A DNA stretch of 64,000 bases from positions 62,001 through 126,000 of the forward strand of contig NZ_LWHM01000001.1 of the NCBI RefSeq assembly GCF_001642735.1, written 5' to 3'. The position numbers were made by a program, and so were the translations under genes. The DNA comes from Pseudohongiella nitratireducens (GTDB taxonomy: Bacteria > Pseudomonadota > Gammaproteobacteria > Pseudomonadales > Pseudohongiellaceae). The notes under the pieces are model-generated. The model was not told the origin of the DNA. It did not search any database and was given only the letters and a program-made list of their open reading frames with translations. Position 1 is the stretch's first letter; each line of letters starts with the position of its first letter. Shown here one piece after another: positions 1 to 8,170 of the stretch.

Positions 1-822
1 CTTGCCTAACAGAGGTAACTGGCTGTTAGTCGAAGACACCACGATATCAGCAGTTTCCAGTTCTTCCGGAATATCTGATAACAGCACGCCGCGCGCGCCA
101 AACTTTTCGCCCAGGTTAACGGCGTTGCCCAGTGTACGGTTGGCAATGACGATTTGACTCAGGCCACGCTCCGTCAAATGCCTGGCCACCAGCTCAATGG
201 TATGGCCGGCACCTATCAACAGGGCATTCAGGCTGCCAAAATCTGAAAAAATCTGTTCCGCCAACGTGACAGATGCATAAGCAACAGAAACCGGGTTTTC
301 ACCGATGGCAGTATCCGTCCTGACTTCCTTGGCGATTGAGAAGGCTTCCTGAAAGGCACGTCCCAGCTGGCCTTTGGCAGCACCCAGCTCTTTGCCCACC
401 GCATAAGCGGACTTTATCTGACCCAGTATCTGCGGTTCACCCAGTACCATCGAGTCAAGGCCACAAGCCACTCTCATCAAATGGCGGATGACATCCTCAT
501 ACCAGGAAAAATAGCTACACCCGGACAGCTCTTCAAAGTTGACATCATGAAAATCACTCAGCCAGCTCAACAGTTGCTGCTGATGGGCATGCTGACTGGC
601 ATCGGACACAGCGGTATCCTGCGCCTGAACTTCGTCATTGCAGTCAACATCCACATACAGTTCGGTTCGGTTGCAGGTTGAGACAATGACGGCCTCATTA
701 ACCCCCGCCAGTGCTTCCACCTGGCGCAAGGCGTCATTGAGCCGCTCAGGTGGAAACGCCACCTGCTCCCGCAGTGATACATTTGCTGTGTTGTGGTTTA
801 TGCCAAGCAGAACCAGCGCCAT
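1..822 (-). CDS. hemA: Glutamyl-tRNA reductase, N-terminal part (runs off left edge)
   Basis: Cytoplasmic enzyme reducing glutamyl-tRNA(Glu) to glutamate-1-semialdehyde with NADPH, the first committed step of C5 heme synthesis. The window holds about 274 N-terminal codons starting [12 protein letters not shown]. Seen: the catalytic-cysteine motif STCNRTELY near residue 50, [15 protein letters not shown], and the Rossmann glycines in LLIGAGHT. The helical dimerisation domain lies beyond the window. It is divergent from the TPR lipoprotein and lolB genes, the arrangement known in Pseudomonas. The 130 bp between the two starts should hold both promoters, but no convincing -35/-10 pair was identified. 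Confidence 0.95.
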   Translation of the reverse strand, partial: MALVLLGINHNTANVSLREQVAFPPERLNDALRQVEALAGVNEAVIVSTCNRTELYVDVDCNDEVQAQDTAVSDASQHAHQQQLLSWLSDFHDVNFEELSGCSYFSWYEDVIRHLMRVACGLDSMVLGEPQILGQIKSAYAVGKELGAAKGQLGRAFQEAFSIAKEVRTDTAIGENPVSVAYASVTLAEQIFSDFGSLNALLIGAGHTIELVARHLTERGLSQIVIANRTLGNAVNLGEKFGARGVLLSDIPEELETADIVVSSTNSQLPLLGK

Positions 823-952
823 AGCCAACCTTGAATGGAAAAAGTGCGCTATATTACTAGAATTCGCCAATGTTTTCCTGCCCAATTATGTATCATGGCC
901 GACACTTGCTACAATCCGGCAATACTCGTGGGACTTGGACCACCCAATTATC

Positions 953-2731
953 ATGATGAAGTACAGAAATTTCACACTCAGCATTGCCTGCCTTGTGCTA
1001 TGGCAATGCACCAGCACAGCAACAGATGCCCCTCAAGAAACTGCTTCCGAAGCGTCTGACAGCGCCTCTGTCGTTGTCGCAGACGATCAAACCGCGGCCG
1101 AAACCACACCTCCCGAACCAGAGGAGAATTACGGCAATTTCACCCGCGACGAGTTGGAAACGGCACTACTCGGGGAGATTGGCGGCATGCGCGGCTATAT
1201 GCCACAGGCAGCCGAATCCTACTATCATCTGGGTATGGAGACCGGTGACCCCGGCATTCTTGGCCGCGCTCTCGAGTTCGCCTCTGCTGTTGGCAACGCC
1301 CGGGCGATGCAGGAAATCGCCAACCGCTGGCTTGAAGTGGAACCCAATGCCCGCAACCCCCACCTGGTGATTGGCTACCAATATATTGAACAAGGCCAGT
1401 TTATCCGTGCGATACCGCATCTTGAGCAGGTACTGGAACTGGGCGGCGATATTGATTTTGCACTGATATCTGCCCGCACATTTAACCTGGAGGATCGCCA
1501 GCGAAACATTATTATTGAACGGCTGACAGCGATCCAGAGCCGTTATCCCGAACAAACATCGCTATACCTGGCCCTGGCTCAGCTTCATGATCAAAGTGGC
1601 AAAACCGAATCCGCACAGGCACAACTGGACCAGGCCCGCGAGCGTTTTGGCGACTCACCGCGGATATTGCTGATCGAGGCACAGATACTGCAAAACTCTG
1701 ACCGTAATGAGGAAGCAGAGAGTTTGCTGGCACTAGGGGTCGAGAGATACCCGCGCCACCGCTTACTACGCTACAGCTTTGCCCAGTTACTGGTCGAGAA
1801 CAGTAAGCTGGAGGCCGCTGCCGAGCAATTCGACGCACTCATGGCCGCTCGCCCCGGCGACGTTGAAACCCTGTATTCGCTTGCCCTCATCAACCTTGAA
1901 CTGGAACGCCTGACTGTGGCCGAGAGCCAGTTCCGCGAACTGATACAGGCACGTCACCGCAGCGATGAAGCTCACTATTACCTGGCATCCATTCTTCAGG
2001 ACAGAGGGGCGACCGATGAAGCACTGCGCCATTTTGGACAGATCAACAGGCAATCTAATGCCTGGTTGAGCGCGCAACGCCAGCGCCTACAACTACTGGT
2101 TGACGAACAGCGCTACCAGGAAGCCAGTGATACCGCCGGAGAAATTGCCGAGGCACGCCCCGAACTGGCTCCCGTGGCGGCCAACCTGCAGGCCCAGGCA
2201 CTCATATCGGCGCAAGAATACGAACGCGCCGCTGTCGTCCTCGACCAGGCTCTGGCTGTCGCCCCTGAAAATATCGACCTGCTGTTTACACGGGCGCGCC
2301 TGAATGAAACGCTAGACGACTTCCCTGCCACCGAAGCAGACCTGCGTGCAATTCTGTCAATACAACCTGACAATGCACAGGCACTGAACCATCTGGGTTA
2401 TTCACTGACTGTGCGCACGGATCGTTACGAAGAGGCGCTGACTCTCATCGAACAAGCCATCACACTGATGCCTGACGACCCGGCCATCATAGACAGCCTG
2501 GGCTGGATCCAGTTCAAGCTGGGTTATCTGCAGGATGCGCTGGTCAATTTGCAACGCGCTTATGACGCGTTTCCAGACCCTGAAGTCGCAGCACACCTTG
2601 GTGAAGTACTCTGGTCGCTGGGCAGACAAGGCGAGGCGATGATGATCTGGCAGGAAGGGCTGGATAAAGACCCTGACAGCGAATTCATCCATGATGCCCT
2701 GGAACGCCAGGAGATTGAACTGCCACTATGA
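953..2731 (+). CDS. TPR-repeat protein, probable envelope lipoprotein (PA4667-like)
   Basis: About 592 residues made almost wholly of tetratricopeptide repeats, which mediate protein-protein contacts. The start is ATG 953 or 956, because a signal-like segment (LSIACLVLWQC) follows directly; the open frame reaches further upstream only by reading into the hemA promoter region. The cysteine could be lipidated, but LWQC is a poor lipobox. An acidic low-complexity stretch follows the signal, then TPRs from about residue 100 to the end; the most canonical is near the C-terminus (AQALNHLGYSL, DSLGWIQFKLG). Length and position between hemA and lolB match the Pseudomonas gene PA4667. The stop overlaps the lolB start (ATGA), indicating translational coupling. 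The exact function is unknown. Confidence 0.85.
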   Translation: MMKYRNFTLSIACLVLWQCTSTATDAPQETASEASDSASVVVADDQTAAETTPPEPEENYGNFTRDELETALLGEIGGMRGYMPQAAESYYHLGMETGDPGILGRALEFASAVGNARAMQEIANRWLEVEPNARNPHLVIGYQYIEQGQFIRAIPHLEQVLELGGDIDFALISARTFNLEDRQRNIIIERLTAIQSRYPEQTSLYLALAQLHDQSGKTESAQAQLDQARERFGDSPRILLIEAQILQNSDRNEEAESLLALGVERYPRHRLLRYSFAQLLVENSKLEAAAEQFDALMAARPGDVETLYSLALINLELERLTVAESQFRELIQARHRSDEAHYYLASILQDRGATDEALRHFGQINRQSNAWLSAQRQRLQLLVDEQRYQEASDTAGEIAEARPELAPVAANLQAQALISAQEYERAAVVLDQALAVAPENIDLLFTRARLNETLDDFPATEADLRAILSIQPDNAQALNHLGYSLTVRTDRYEEALTLIEQAITLMPDDPAIIDSLGWIQFKLGYLQDALVNLQRAYDAFPDPEVAAHLGEVLWSLGRQGEAMMIWQEGLDKDPDSEFIHDALERQEIELPL

Positions 2732-3348
2732 GCGGGCTGCGTCTTCTTTCTACCCTGCTTGCACTGACCTTGCTGGTCGGATGTGCAGGCACTGACCGTA
2801 TGGACGCCCCGGTAAACGCTGCCTGGGAGCAGCGCCAGCAGGTTTTGAACCAGTTACAAGAGTGGTCAATACAAGGTTCTTTGCACGTTCGGGATAACCA
2901 GGATTCACAATCGGCCCGGATTCGCTGGTGGCAGCAACAGGAAGAGTTTCAGGTCAATCTCTGGGGCACTTTCAATATCGGCGCAACCGAAATCAGCGGC
3001 ACAGCCGAACGGGTCACCGTCATACAGGCAGGAGAGCCCCCCTTTATCAGCGAAGAGCCGGAAATGCTCTTCTACGACCAGCTTGGCTTTGAGTTACCCA
3101 TTCATTATCTGCACTATTGGATCAAAGGAGCGCCTTTTCCGGGTATGGCAGCCGAACTCACTTTCGGCGAACTCAACCAGGTTTCGTCTCTTAATCAGAA
3201 CGGCTGGCAAGTGCAGTACCTGGCCTACACTAACTACGGCCTGGCATCACTGCCCACTCGCATCAGACTGAGCAAGTCACCATTGCGACTGGACCTGGTC
3301 AGACTCAACTGGACGTTGACAGAAACTGGCGATGACAGCGATGAGTGA
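2728..3348 (+). CDS. lolB: Outer-membrane lipoprotein receptor LolB
   Basis: Accepts lipoproteins from the periplasmic carrier LolA and inserts them into the outer membrane. 206 residues, close to the family size. The N-terminus is a lipoprotein signal with a clean lipobox LVGC at about residues 16-19, followed by a beta-rich body (WSIQGSLHVRD, RIRWWQQ, NLWGTFNIGATEISG) typical of LolB. The gene overlaps the upstream TPR gene by 4 bp and the downstream ispE by 8 bp if ispE starts at ATG 3341, so the three are probably one transcript. LolB-ispE adjacency is conserved across Gammaproteobacteria. Confidence 0.93.
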   Translation: MSGLRLLSTLLALTLLVGCAGTDRMDAPVNAAWEQRQQVLNQLQEWSIQGSLHVRDNQDSQSARIRWWQQQEEFQVNLWGTFNIGATEISGTAERVTVIQAGEPPFISEEPEMLFYDQLGFELPIHYLHYWIKGAPFPGMAAELTFGELNQVSSLNQNGWQVQYLAYTNYGLASLPTRIRLSKSPLRLDLVRLNWTLTETGDDSDE

Positions 3349-4213
3349 AAACAGCACCCGTCCCCTGAGACTTCCTGCCCCGGCAAAACTGAATTTGTTT
3401 TTGCACATAACAGGCCGGCGACCTGATGGCTACCATGAGCTGCAAACGTTATTTCAGTTACTGGATCATGGCGATGAGCTTGAGATCAGCATACAGCCGG
3501 ACGGACAAATCACCTTTGAATGCCAGGACCAGACACTGGGCGCCCCCGATAACAACCTGGTTGTTCGTGCCGCCAGGCAATTACAGCAGCACACCCGGAC
3601 CGGGCTGGGAGCCCATATCACATTGTACAAACATCTCCCGGCAGGCGCCGGGCTGGGTGGTGGCAGCTCCGATGCCGCAACAACATTGATCGGTCTCAAT
3701 CATTTATGGCAAACGAACCTGACGCTGGAAGCGTTAGCCGAACTGGGTGTATCACTGGGCGCAGATGTACCCGTATTCGTGATGGGGCATTCAGCCTGGG
3801 CTGAAGGAATTGGCGAAAAACTCACCCCGGTAACATTACCAGAGCCTTATTTTGTTGTATTAAGCCCTGCCTGCCACGTCAATACCGGTGAAATTTTTTC
3901 ACATCAGCAATTGACACGAGACTCCTCTCCCATCAAAATAGCCGCCTTTCTGGCAGGGCAGTCCCGAAATGACTGTGAACCACTGGTCAGACGCCTGTAT
4001 CCCGAGGTTGATTCAGCCATACAATGGCTTTCGAAATTTGGCCCGGCAAGACTGACAGGCACTGGCTCAAGTGTTTTTGCTCCGATGGCATCAGAGCAGG
4101 CCGCCAGAAACGTGTTGCAAGCACTGAACACGGCAGAAGACCCCGCTTTGTCCGGCACGAAAGGTTGGATAGCGAAAGGCGTTAACCGGTCCCCGGTACT
4201 GAAATGCCTGTAA
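3341..4213 (+). CDS. ispE: 4-diphosphocytidyl-2-C-methyl-D-erythritol kinase
   Basis: GHMP-family kinase phosphorylating CDP-methylerythritol in the non-mevalonate isoprenoid pathway. Seen: PAPAKLNLFLHITGRRPDGYH at the N-terminus and the GHMP ATP-binding loop PAGAGLGGGSSDAA near residue 95, then LGADVPVF and LTGTGSSVFAP at the C-terminal end. ATG 3341 (MSENSTRP) is preferred over ATG 3332, which lies three codons further upstream inside lolB. The pathway reappears at ispA and dxs (28.7-31.5 kb). Length (about 290) is normal. Confidence 0.95.
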   Translation: MSENSTRPLRLPAPAKLNLFLHITGRRPDGYHELQTLFQLLDHGDELEISIQPDGQITFECQDQTLGAPDNNLVVRAARQLQQHTRTGLGAHITLYKHLPAGAGLGGGSSDAATTLIGLNHLWQTNLTLEALAELGVSLGADVPVFVMGHSAWAEGIGEKLTPVTLPEPYFVVLSPACHVNTGEIFSHQQLTRDSSPIKIAAFLAGQSRNDCEPLVRRLYPEVDSAIQWLSKFGPARLTGTGSSVFAPMASEQAARNVLQALNTAEDPALSGTKGWIAKGVNRSPVLKCL

Positions 4214-4231
4214 TTTTCTGTCAGTGACATC

Positions 4232-4260
4232 TAGGCAACCCGAACTGAATAGTGCATAAT
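4232..4260 (+). promoter_or_regulatory. Predicted sigma-70 promoter for tRNA-Gln
   Basis: TAGGCA (4232-4237) and CATAAT (4255-4260) lie 17 bp apart, each matching the consensus at 4 or more of 6 positions. They are followed by a C-rich discriminator (ACCGCCCCCC), a common feature of stringently controlled stable-RNA promoters. The mature tRNA starts at 4320, about 50 nt after the expected start site. Inferred from sequence only. Confidence 0.45.
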
Positions 4261-4319
4261 ACCGCCCCCCTAAAGGGCTGTAATTTTCAGTTCGATAGCG
4301 TAAAATAACGCAGTATTAC

Positions 4320-4395
4320 TGGGGTGTCGCCAAGTTGGTAAGGCACGGGGTTTTGATCCCCGCATGCGTAGGTTCGAGTCCTGCCACCCCAGCCA
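4320..4395 (+). tRNA. tRNA-Gln (anticodon TTG)
   Basis: A full cloverleaf can be folded: 7-bp acceptor stem TGGGGTG/CACCCCA, D-arm with AAGTTGGTAAGG, anticodon stem-loop with loop TTTTGAT giving anticodon TTG, T-arm with GGTTCGAGTCC, and an encoded CCA at 4393-4395. It closely resembles E. coli tRNA-Gln(UUG). Its position between ispE and prs is conserved in related Gammaproteobacteria. Confidence 0.96.
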
Positions 4396-4641
4396 TTTTC
4401 CCTAGGAGTCCGCCTGATCTCCGACTGAGCCCAAAAGCCCGGTTGGTCGGATTCCGACAAGTCGGTTCGGTTCGCATTAGGAATGACGGTTCTCACACCA
4501 TAGCGAACCCAGTCGTCAAACCCTGACCAGGAATGCACAACGACACAACAGGCGGAATTCACCATCAAACGTCCACTGAACAAAGCGACGCTGTCCCGAT
4601 TTCGTAGCAATATCGGCGGCAAACCTGAAGGTAATCAGCAC

Positions 4642-5598
4642 ATGGCTAACAACTTAATGGTATTCACCGGCAATGCGAACCCTATGCTGGCGGAAAAAAT
4701 TGCCCGGTACATTGGTATCCCGGTTGGTGAGGCCCAAATCGGCAAATTCAGTGATGGCGAAGTTGCCGTTGAAATTCTCGAGAATGTTCGCGGTAAAGAT
4801 GTTTTTATCATTCAGTCGACTTGTGCGCCGACCAATGACAGCTTAATGGAGCTGCTGCTGACGGCAGATGCCATGCACCGCGCCTCAGCAAACCGCATCA
4901 CAGCGGTTATTCCCTATTTTGGTTATGCCCGCCAGGATCGACGTGTTCGCTCTTCTCGTGTTGCCATCAGCGCCAAAGTCGTTGCTGATATGATTTCAGC
5001 CGTGGGTATCAACCGAGTGCTGACAGTTGATCTTCACGCCGAGCAAATCCAGGGCTTCTTTAGTATCCCGGTAGACAACGTTTATGGATCTCCGGTTTTG
5101 ACAGAGGACATTGTTCGTCAGAACTATGAAAACCTGACGGTAGTGTCTCCCGATATCGGCGGCGTTGTCCGCGCCCGCGCCGTAGCCAAACAGCTCAACG
5201 TTGACCTGGCTATCATCGACAAACGTCGGCCTCAGGCGAACGAAGCCCAGGTCATGCATATTATCGGTGAAGTGAAAGGCCGTACCTGTCTGATTGTTGA
5301 CGACATGGTCGATACCGCCGGTACTTTGTGTAAAGCAGCGGCGGCGCTAAAAGAGCACGGGGCCGACAAAGTAATTGCCTACTGTACGCACCCGGTTCTG
5401 TCAGGCAACGCCGCAAGCAACATTGCCAATTCGCCATTGGACTCACTGGTCGTCACTGACACGATTCCACTGAGCGATGAAATCAAGAAATGTAAAAAGG
5501 TGCGCCAGTTAAGCATGGCACGCCTGTTGGCTGAGTCAATACGACGCGTCAGCAATGAAGAATCCATCAGCGCCATGTTCGATGCAACAGAGCTCTGA
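4642..5598 (+). CDS. prs: Ribose-phosphate pyrophosphokinase (PRPP synthase)
   Basis: Makes phosphoribosyl pyrophosphate from ribose-5-phosphate and ATP for nucleotide, histidine, tryptophan and NAD synthesis. 318 residues, the class I length. Seen: the KFSDGE and [10 protein letters not shown] segments, the flexible-loop region YARQDRR (near residue 95), [11 protein letters not shown], and the PRPP-binding signature [10 protein letters not shown] near residue 220. The 246 bp between tRNA-Gln and this start is a long leader or promoter region with only short hairpins (for example GTCGG/CCGAC near 4445); no PurR site could be supported. rplY follows after 100 bp. Confidence 0.96.
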   Translation: MANNLMVFTGNANPMLAEKIARYIGIPVGEAQIGKFSDGEVAVEILENVRGKDVFIIQSTCAPTNDSLMELLLTADAMHRASANRITAVIPYFGYARQDRRVRSSRVAISAKVVADMISAVGINRVLTVDLHAEQIQGFFSIPVDNVYGSPVLTEDIVRQNYENLTVVSPDIGGVVRARAVAKQLNVDLAIIDKRRPQANEAQVMHIIGEVKGRTCLIVDDMVDTAGTLCKAAAALKEHGADKVIAYCTHPVLSGNAASNIANSPLDSLVVTDTIPLSDEIKKCKKVRQLSMARLLAESIRRVSNEESISAMFDATEL

Positions 5599-5643
5599 TG
5601 CTTAACGGGTAGCGGCAACAACTGCCACTGCCTCATCACTGGC

Positions 5644-5676
5644 CTGGATAATAATTGGTCGCGAATTATTATCCAG
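5644..5676. promoter_or_regulatory. Perfect 13-bp inverted repeat in the rplY leader
   Basis: CTGGATAATAATT (5644-5656) and its exact reverse complement (5664-5676) are separated by 7 bp (GGTCGCG). The repeat ends 22 bp before the rplY start codon and precedes the Shine-Dalgarno sequence CTGGAGGGA. There is no following T tract, so it is not a standard terminator. It could be a leader RNA hairpin controlling L25 synthesis or a dimeric operator. Structure is seen; function is inference. Confidence 0.6.
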
Positions 5677-5698
5677 CTTTAGAAACTGGAGGGACACC

Positions 5699-6346
5699 AT
5701 GTCCAATGAGTTTAAACTAACTGCAACTGCCCGGAACGACCTGGGGAAAGGTGCGAGCCGCCGCCTGCGTCGTCTGGCACACGAAGTACCTGCCATTGTC
5801 TATGGCGGCAAACAGAAGAAGCCACAATCAATCGCTATTGAGCACCGTGTGATCGCCAAGGCTGTTCAGAACGAAGCGTTTTTCTCGCACATCATCACGC
5901 TGGAAATTGACGGCAAAGACGAACAGGTAGTTATCAAAGATCTGCAACGTCATCCGTCCAAGCCACTGATCATGCACGCTGACTTCCAGCGCGTTAGCGC
6001 CAAGCAGACTATTAACGTCAAAGTACCTCTGCACTTCATCAACGAGAGCAAGTGTAAAGGCGTTAAACTGGGCGGTGGCAGCATCCTGCACACCATCACG
6101 GAACTGGAAGTTACCTGTCTGCCTAAAGACCTGCCTGAGTTCCTGGAAATTGATGTTGAAAACCTGGATGTGGGTGAAGTTATTCACATCTCCGAGATCA
6201 ACTTCCCGAAAGGTGTTACCAGTGTTGACCTGACGCACGGTGAAGATGCTGACCACGCTGTTGTAACAGTTAAAGCACCTCGCGGCGGTTCAGATGATGC
6301 AGCTGATGATGCCGAAGGCGAAGCAGCTGAGTCTGGCGACGAGTAA
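5699..6346 (+). CDS. rplY: 50S ribosomal protein L25, long (Ctc/TL5) form
   Basis: 5S rRNA-binding protein of the large subunit. 215 residues, the two-domain form: an N-terminal L25 domain (ATARNDLGKGASRRLRR, VPAIVYGG) and a C-terminal TL5/Ctc beta domain, ending in an acidic tail rich in D, E, A and G. Strong ribosome-binding site GGAGGGA 7 nt upstream of ATG. It lies between prs and pth as in most Gammaproteobacteria, with pth only 12 bp downstream, suggesting one transcript. An inverted repeat in the leader may regulate it. Confidence 0.96.
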   Translation: MSNEFKLTATARNDLGKGASRRLRRLAHEVPAIVYGGKQKKPQSIAIEHRVIAKAVQNEAFFSHIITLEIDGKDEQVVIKDLQRHPSKPLIMHADFQRVSAKQTINVKVPLHFINESKCKGVKLGGGSILHTITELEVTCLPKDLPEFLEIDVENLDVGEVIHISEINFPKGVTSVDLTHGEDADHAVVTVKAPRGGSDDAADDAEGEAAESGDE

Positions 6347-6358
6347 GCCGGAAGCTGC

Positions 6359-6946
6359 ATGAGCGATAACAAGCTCAAACTGATTGTGGGTCTGGGGAAC
6401 CCCGGCCCACAATATCAGTATAATCGTCACAACGTCGGCGTCTGGTTTCTCGACGCCATCTGTCGACGCTATCAGGGCGAACTCCGCGCTGAAGCCCGCT
6501 TCCACGGCATGACTTGCCGCCTGACCGCAGAAGGTCAGGATCTGCGTTTACTCTTCCCCACCACTTTCATGAACCGCAGCGGTTTATCTGTCGCCACAAT
6601 GGTGAACTATTTCAATATAGAACCATCAGAAGTGCTGGTTGCCTATGATGAGATTGATTTCCCGGTTGGTACAACACGACTGAAAACCGGCGGTGGCCAC
6701 GGCGGCCATAACGGCATGCGGGACATTATCAACGCCCTGGGTGGAGAAAGAGGTTTTCATCGTCTGCGCATCGGTGTCGGTCACCCGGGCGATAAAAGCA
6801 AAGTGGCTAATTACGTACTTAGCAACCCCGGCAAAGACGACACGATTCAGATCGAACATGATATTGACCAGGCACTGTCAGTACTGCCTGAGTTACTCAC
6901 TGGCAAACTCGAACCGGCGATGCAGAAGCTGCACAGCCAGGCATGA
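6359..6946 (+). CDS. pth: Peptidyl-tRNA hydrolase
   Basis: Releases tRNA from peptidyl-tRNA dropped by stalled ribosomes. 195 residues, normal size. Seen: the N-terminal LIVGLGNPGPQYQYNRHNVG with the catalytic histidine in NRHNVG, the substrate-binding FMNRSG, the DEIDFPVG segment with the catalytic aspartate, and GGHGGHNGMRDI. ychF lies 50 bp downstream, a widely conserved pairing. Confidence 0.97.
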   Translation: MSDNKLKLIVGLGNPGPQYQYNRHNVGVWFLDAICRRYQGELRAEARFHGMTCRLTAEGQDLRLLFPTTFMNRSGLSVATMVNYFNIEPSEVLVAYDEIDFPVGTTRLKTGGGHGGHNGMRDIINALGGERGFHRLRIGVGHPGDKSKVANYVLSNPGKDDTIQIEHDIDQALSVLPELLTGKLEPAMQKLHSQA

Positions 6947-6996
6947 GCAGCGCCAGTTGCGCCAATTAACAGAACATATTTACAGGATCTAGCGTT

Positions 6997-8088
6997 ATGG
7001 GATTTAAATGCGGCATCGTAGGCCTGCCCAATGTCGGCAAATCGACCTTGTTCAATGCCTTGACCAAGAACGGCATCGCAGCGGAAAACTTTCCTTTTTG
7101 CACCATCGAGCCCAATGAAGGCATCGTCGCCGTCCCTGATCCGCGCCAGGACAAACTCGCCGAAATCGTCAAACCAGAACGTGTGGTTCCCACCACCATG
7201 GAGTTTGTGGACATTGCGGGCCTGGTTGCTGGCGCATCCAAGGGTGAAGGCCTGGGCAACAAATTCCTCGCCAACATCCGTGAAACTGACGCCATCGCTC
7301 ACGTGGTGCGCTGCTTTGAAGACGAAAACGTAGTGCACGTGGATGGCCAGATCAACCCTGCCAGTGACATCGACATCATCAACACTGAACTGGCATTGTC
7401 CGACCTGGAAACCTGCGAAAAAGCCCTGACCCGCAACGCCAAACTGGCCAAGGGCCAGGACAAGGATGCCAAGCAAATGGTGGCACTGCTGGAAAAAATC
7501 CAGCCTCATCTGAACGAAGCTCAGCCACTGCGCAGCTTCGATCTGGACAAGGACGAGCTGAAGCTGTTGCGCGACCTGAATCTGCTGACACTCAAGCCGA
7601 CAATGTATATCGCTAACGTTGATGAAGACGGTTTTGAAAACAACTCCTTCCTCGACACTGTGCGCGACATCGCCGAGAAAGAGAACGCCGTCGTCGTTCC
7701 CATCTGCAACAAACTGGAAGCGGAAATCGCCGAACTGGACGATGATGAAAAAACCGAATTCCTGGAAGACCTGGGCATGGACGAACCCGGCCTGAACCGA
7801 GTGATCCGCGGCGGCTACAGTCTGCTCAGTCTGCACACCTACTTCACGGCAGGTGTTAAGGAAGTGCGTGCCTGGACCATTCCCGTGAACTCCACGGCGC
7901 CCCAGGCGGCCGGCAAGATCCACACGGATTTCGAGAAAGGCTTTATCCGTGCCGAAGTGGTCAGCTACGACGATTTTGTGGATAACAACGGTGAGCAAGG
8001 CGCCAAAGATGCTGGCAAATGGCGTCTGGAAGGCAAGGACTACATCGTCAAAGACGGCGACGTGATTCACTTCCGCTTTAACGTATAA
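6997..8088 (+). CDS. ychF: Redox-regulated ATPase YchF (Obg-related)
   Basis: TRAFAC-class P-loop NTPase that binds ribosomes and prefers ATP. 363 residues as in E. coli YchF. Seen: Walker [15 protein letters not shown] at residues 8-21, switch region [27 protein letters not shown], the altered G4 segment (NVDE in place of NKxD) that explains ATP preference, and the C-terminal TGS domain ending VIHFRFNV. A strong terminator follows 13 bp after the stop. Confidence 0.97.
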   Translation: MGFKCGIVGLPNVGKSTLFNALTKNGIAAENFPFCTIEPNEGIVAVPDPRQDKLAEIVKPERVVPTTMEFVDIAGLVAGASKGEGLGNKFLANIRETDAIAHVVRCFEDENVVHVDGQINPASDIDIINTELALSDLETCEKALTRNAKLAKGQDKDAKQMVALLEKIQPHLNEAQPLRSFDLDKDELKLLRDLNLLTLKPTMYIANVDEDGFENNSFLDTVRDIAEKENAVVVPICNKLEAEIAELDDDEKTEFLEDLGMDEPGLNRVIRGGYSLLSLHTYFTAGVKEVRAWTIPVNSTAPQAAGKIHTDFEKGFIRAEVVSYDDFVDNNGEQGAKDAGKWRLEGKDYIVKDGDVIHFRFNV

Positions 8089-8101
8089 AAGATATCGATT
8101 G

Positions 8102-8130
8102 AAAAAGCCGGGGACTTCCCCGGCTTTTTT
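8102..8130. terminator. Bidirectional Rho-independent terminator after ychF and the TonB receptor gene
   Basis: GCCGGGG (8107-8113) pairs with CCCCGGC (8118-8124) around the loop ACTT. The stem is flanked by five A on the left and six T on the right, so it can act on both strands. It sits between the convergent ychF and TonB-dependent receptor genes. Confidence 0.9.
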
Positions 8131-8170
8131 GTGCCTGAATTATAAGAAATGAGCCCCGTTTGACCGTGGG

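Noticed and set aside
4396-4641. PurR operator in the prs leader
   Set aside because: Only partial similarity near 4560-4580; not distinguishable from chance.
6847-8070. 407-codon open frame antisense to ychF
   Set aside because: Exact shadow of a highly conserved gene; composition is that of an antisense frame and no family is recognisable.
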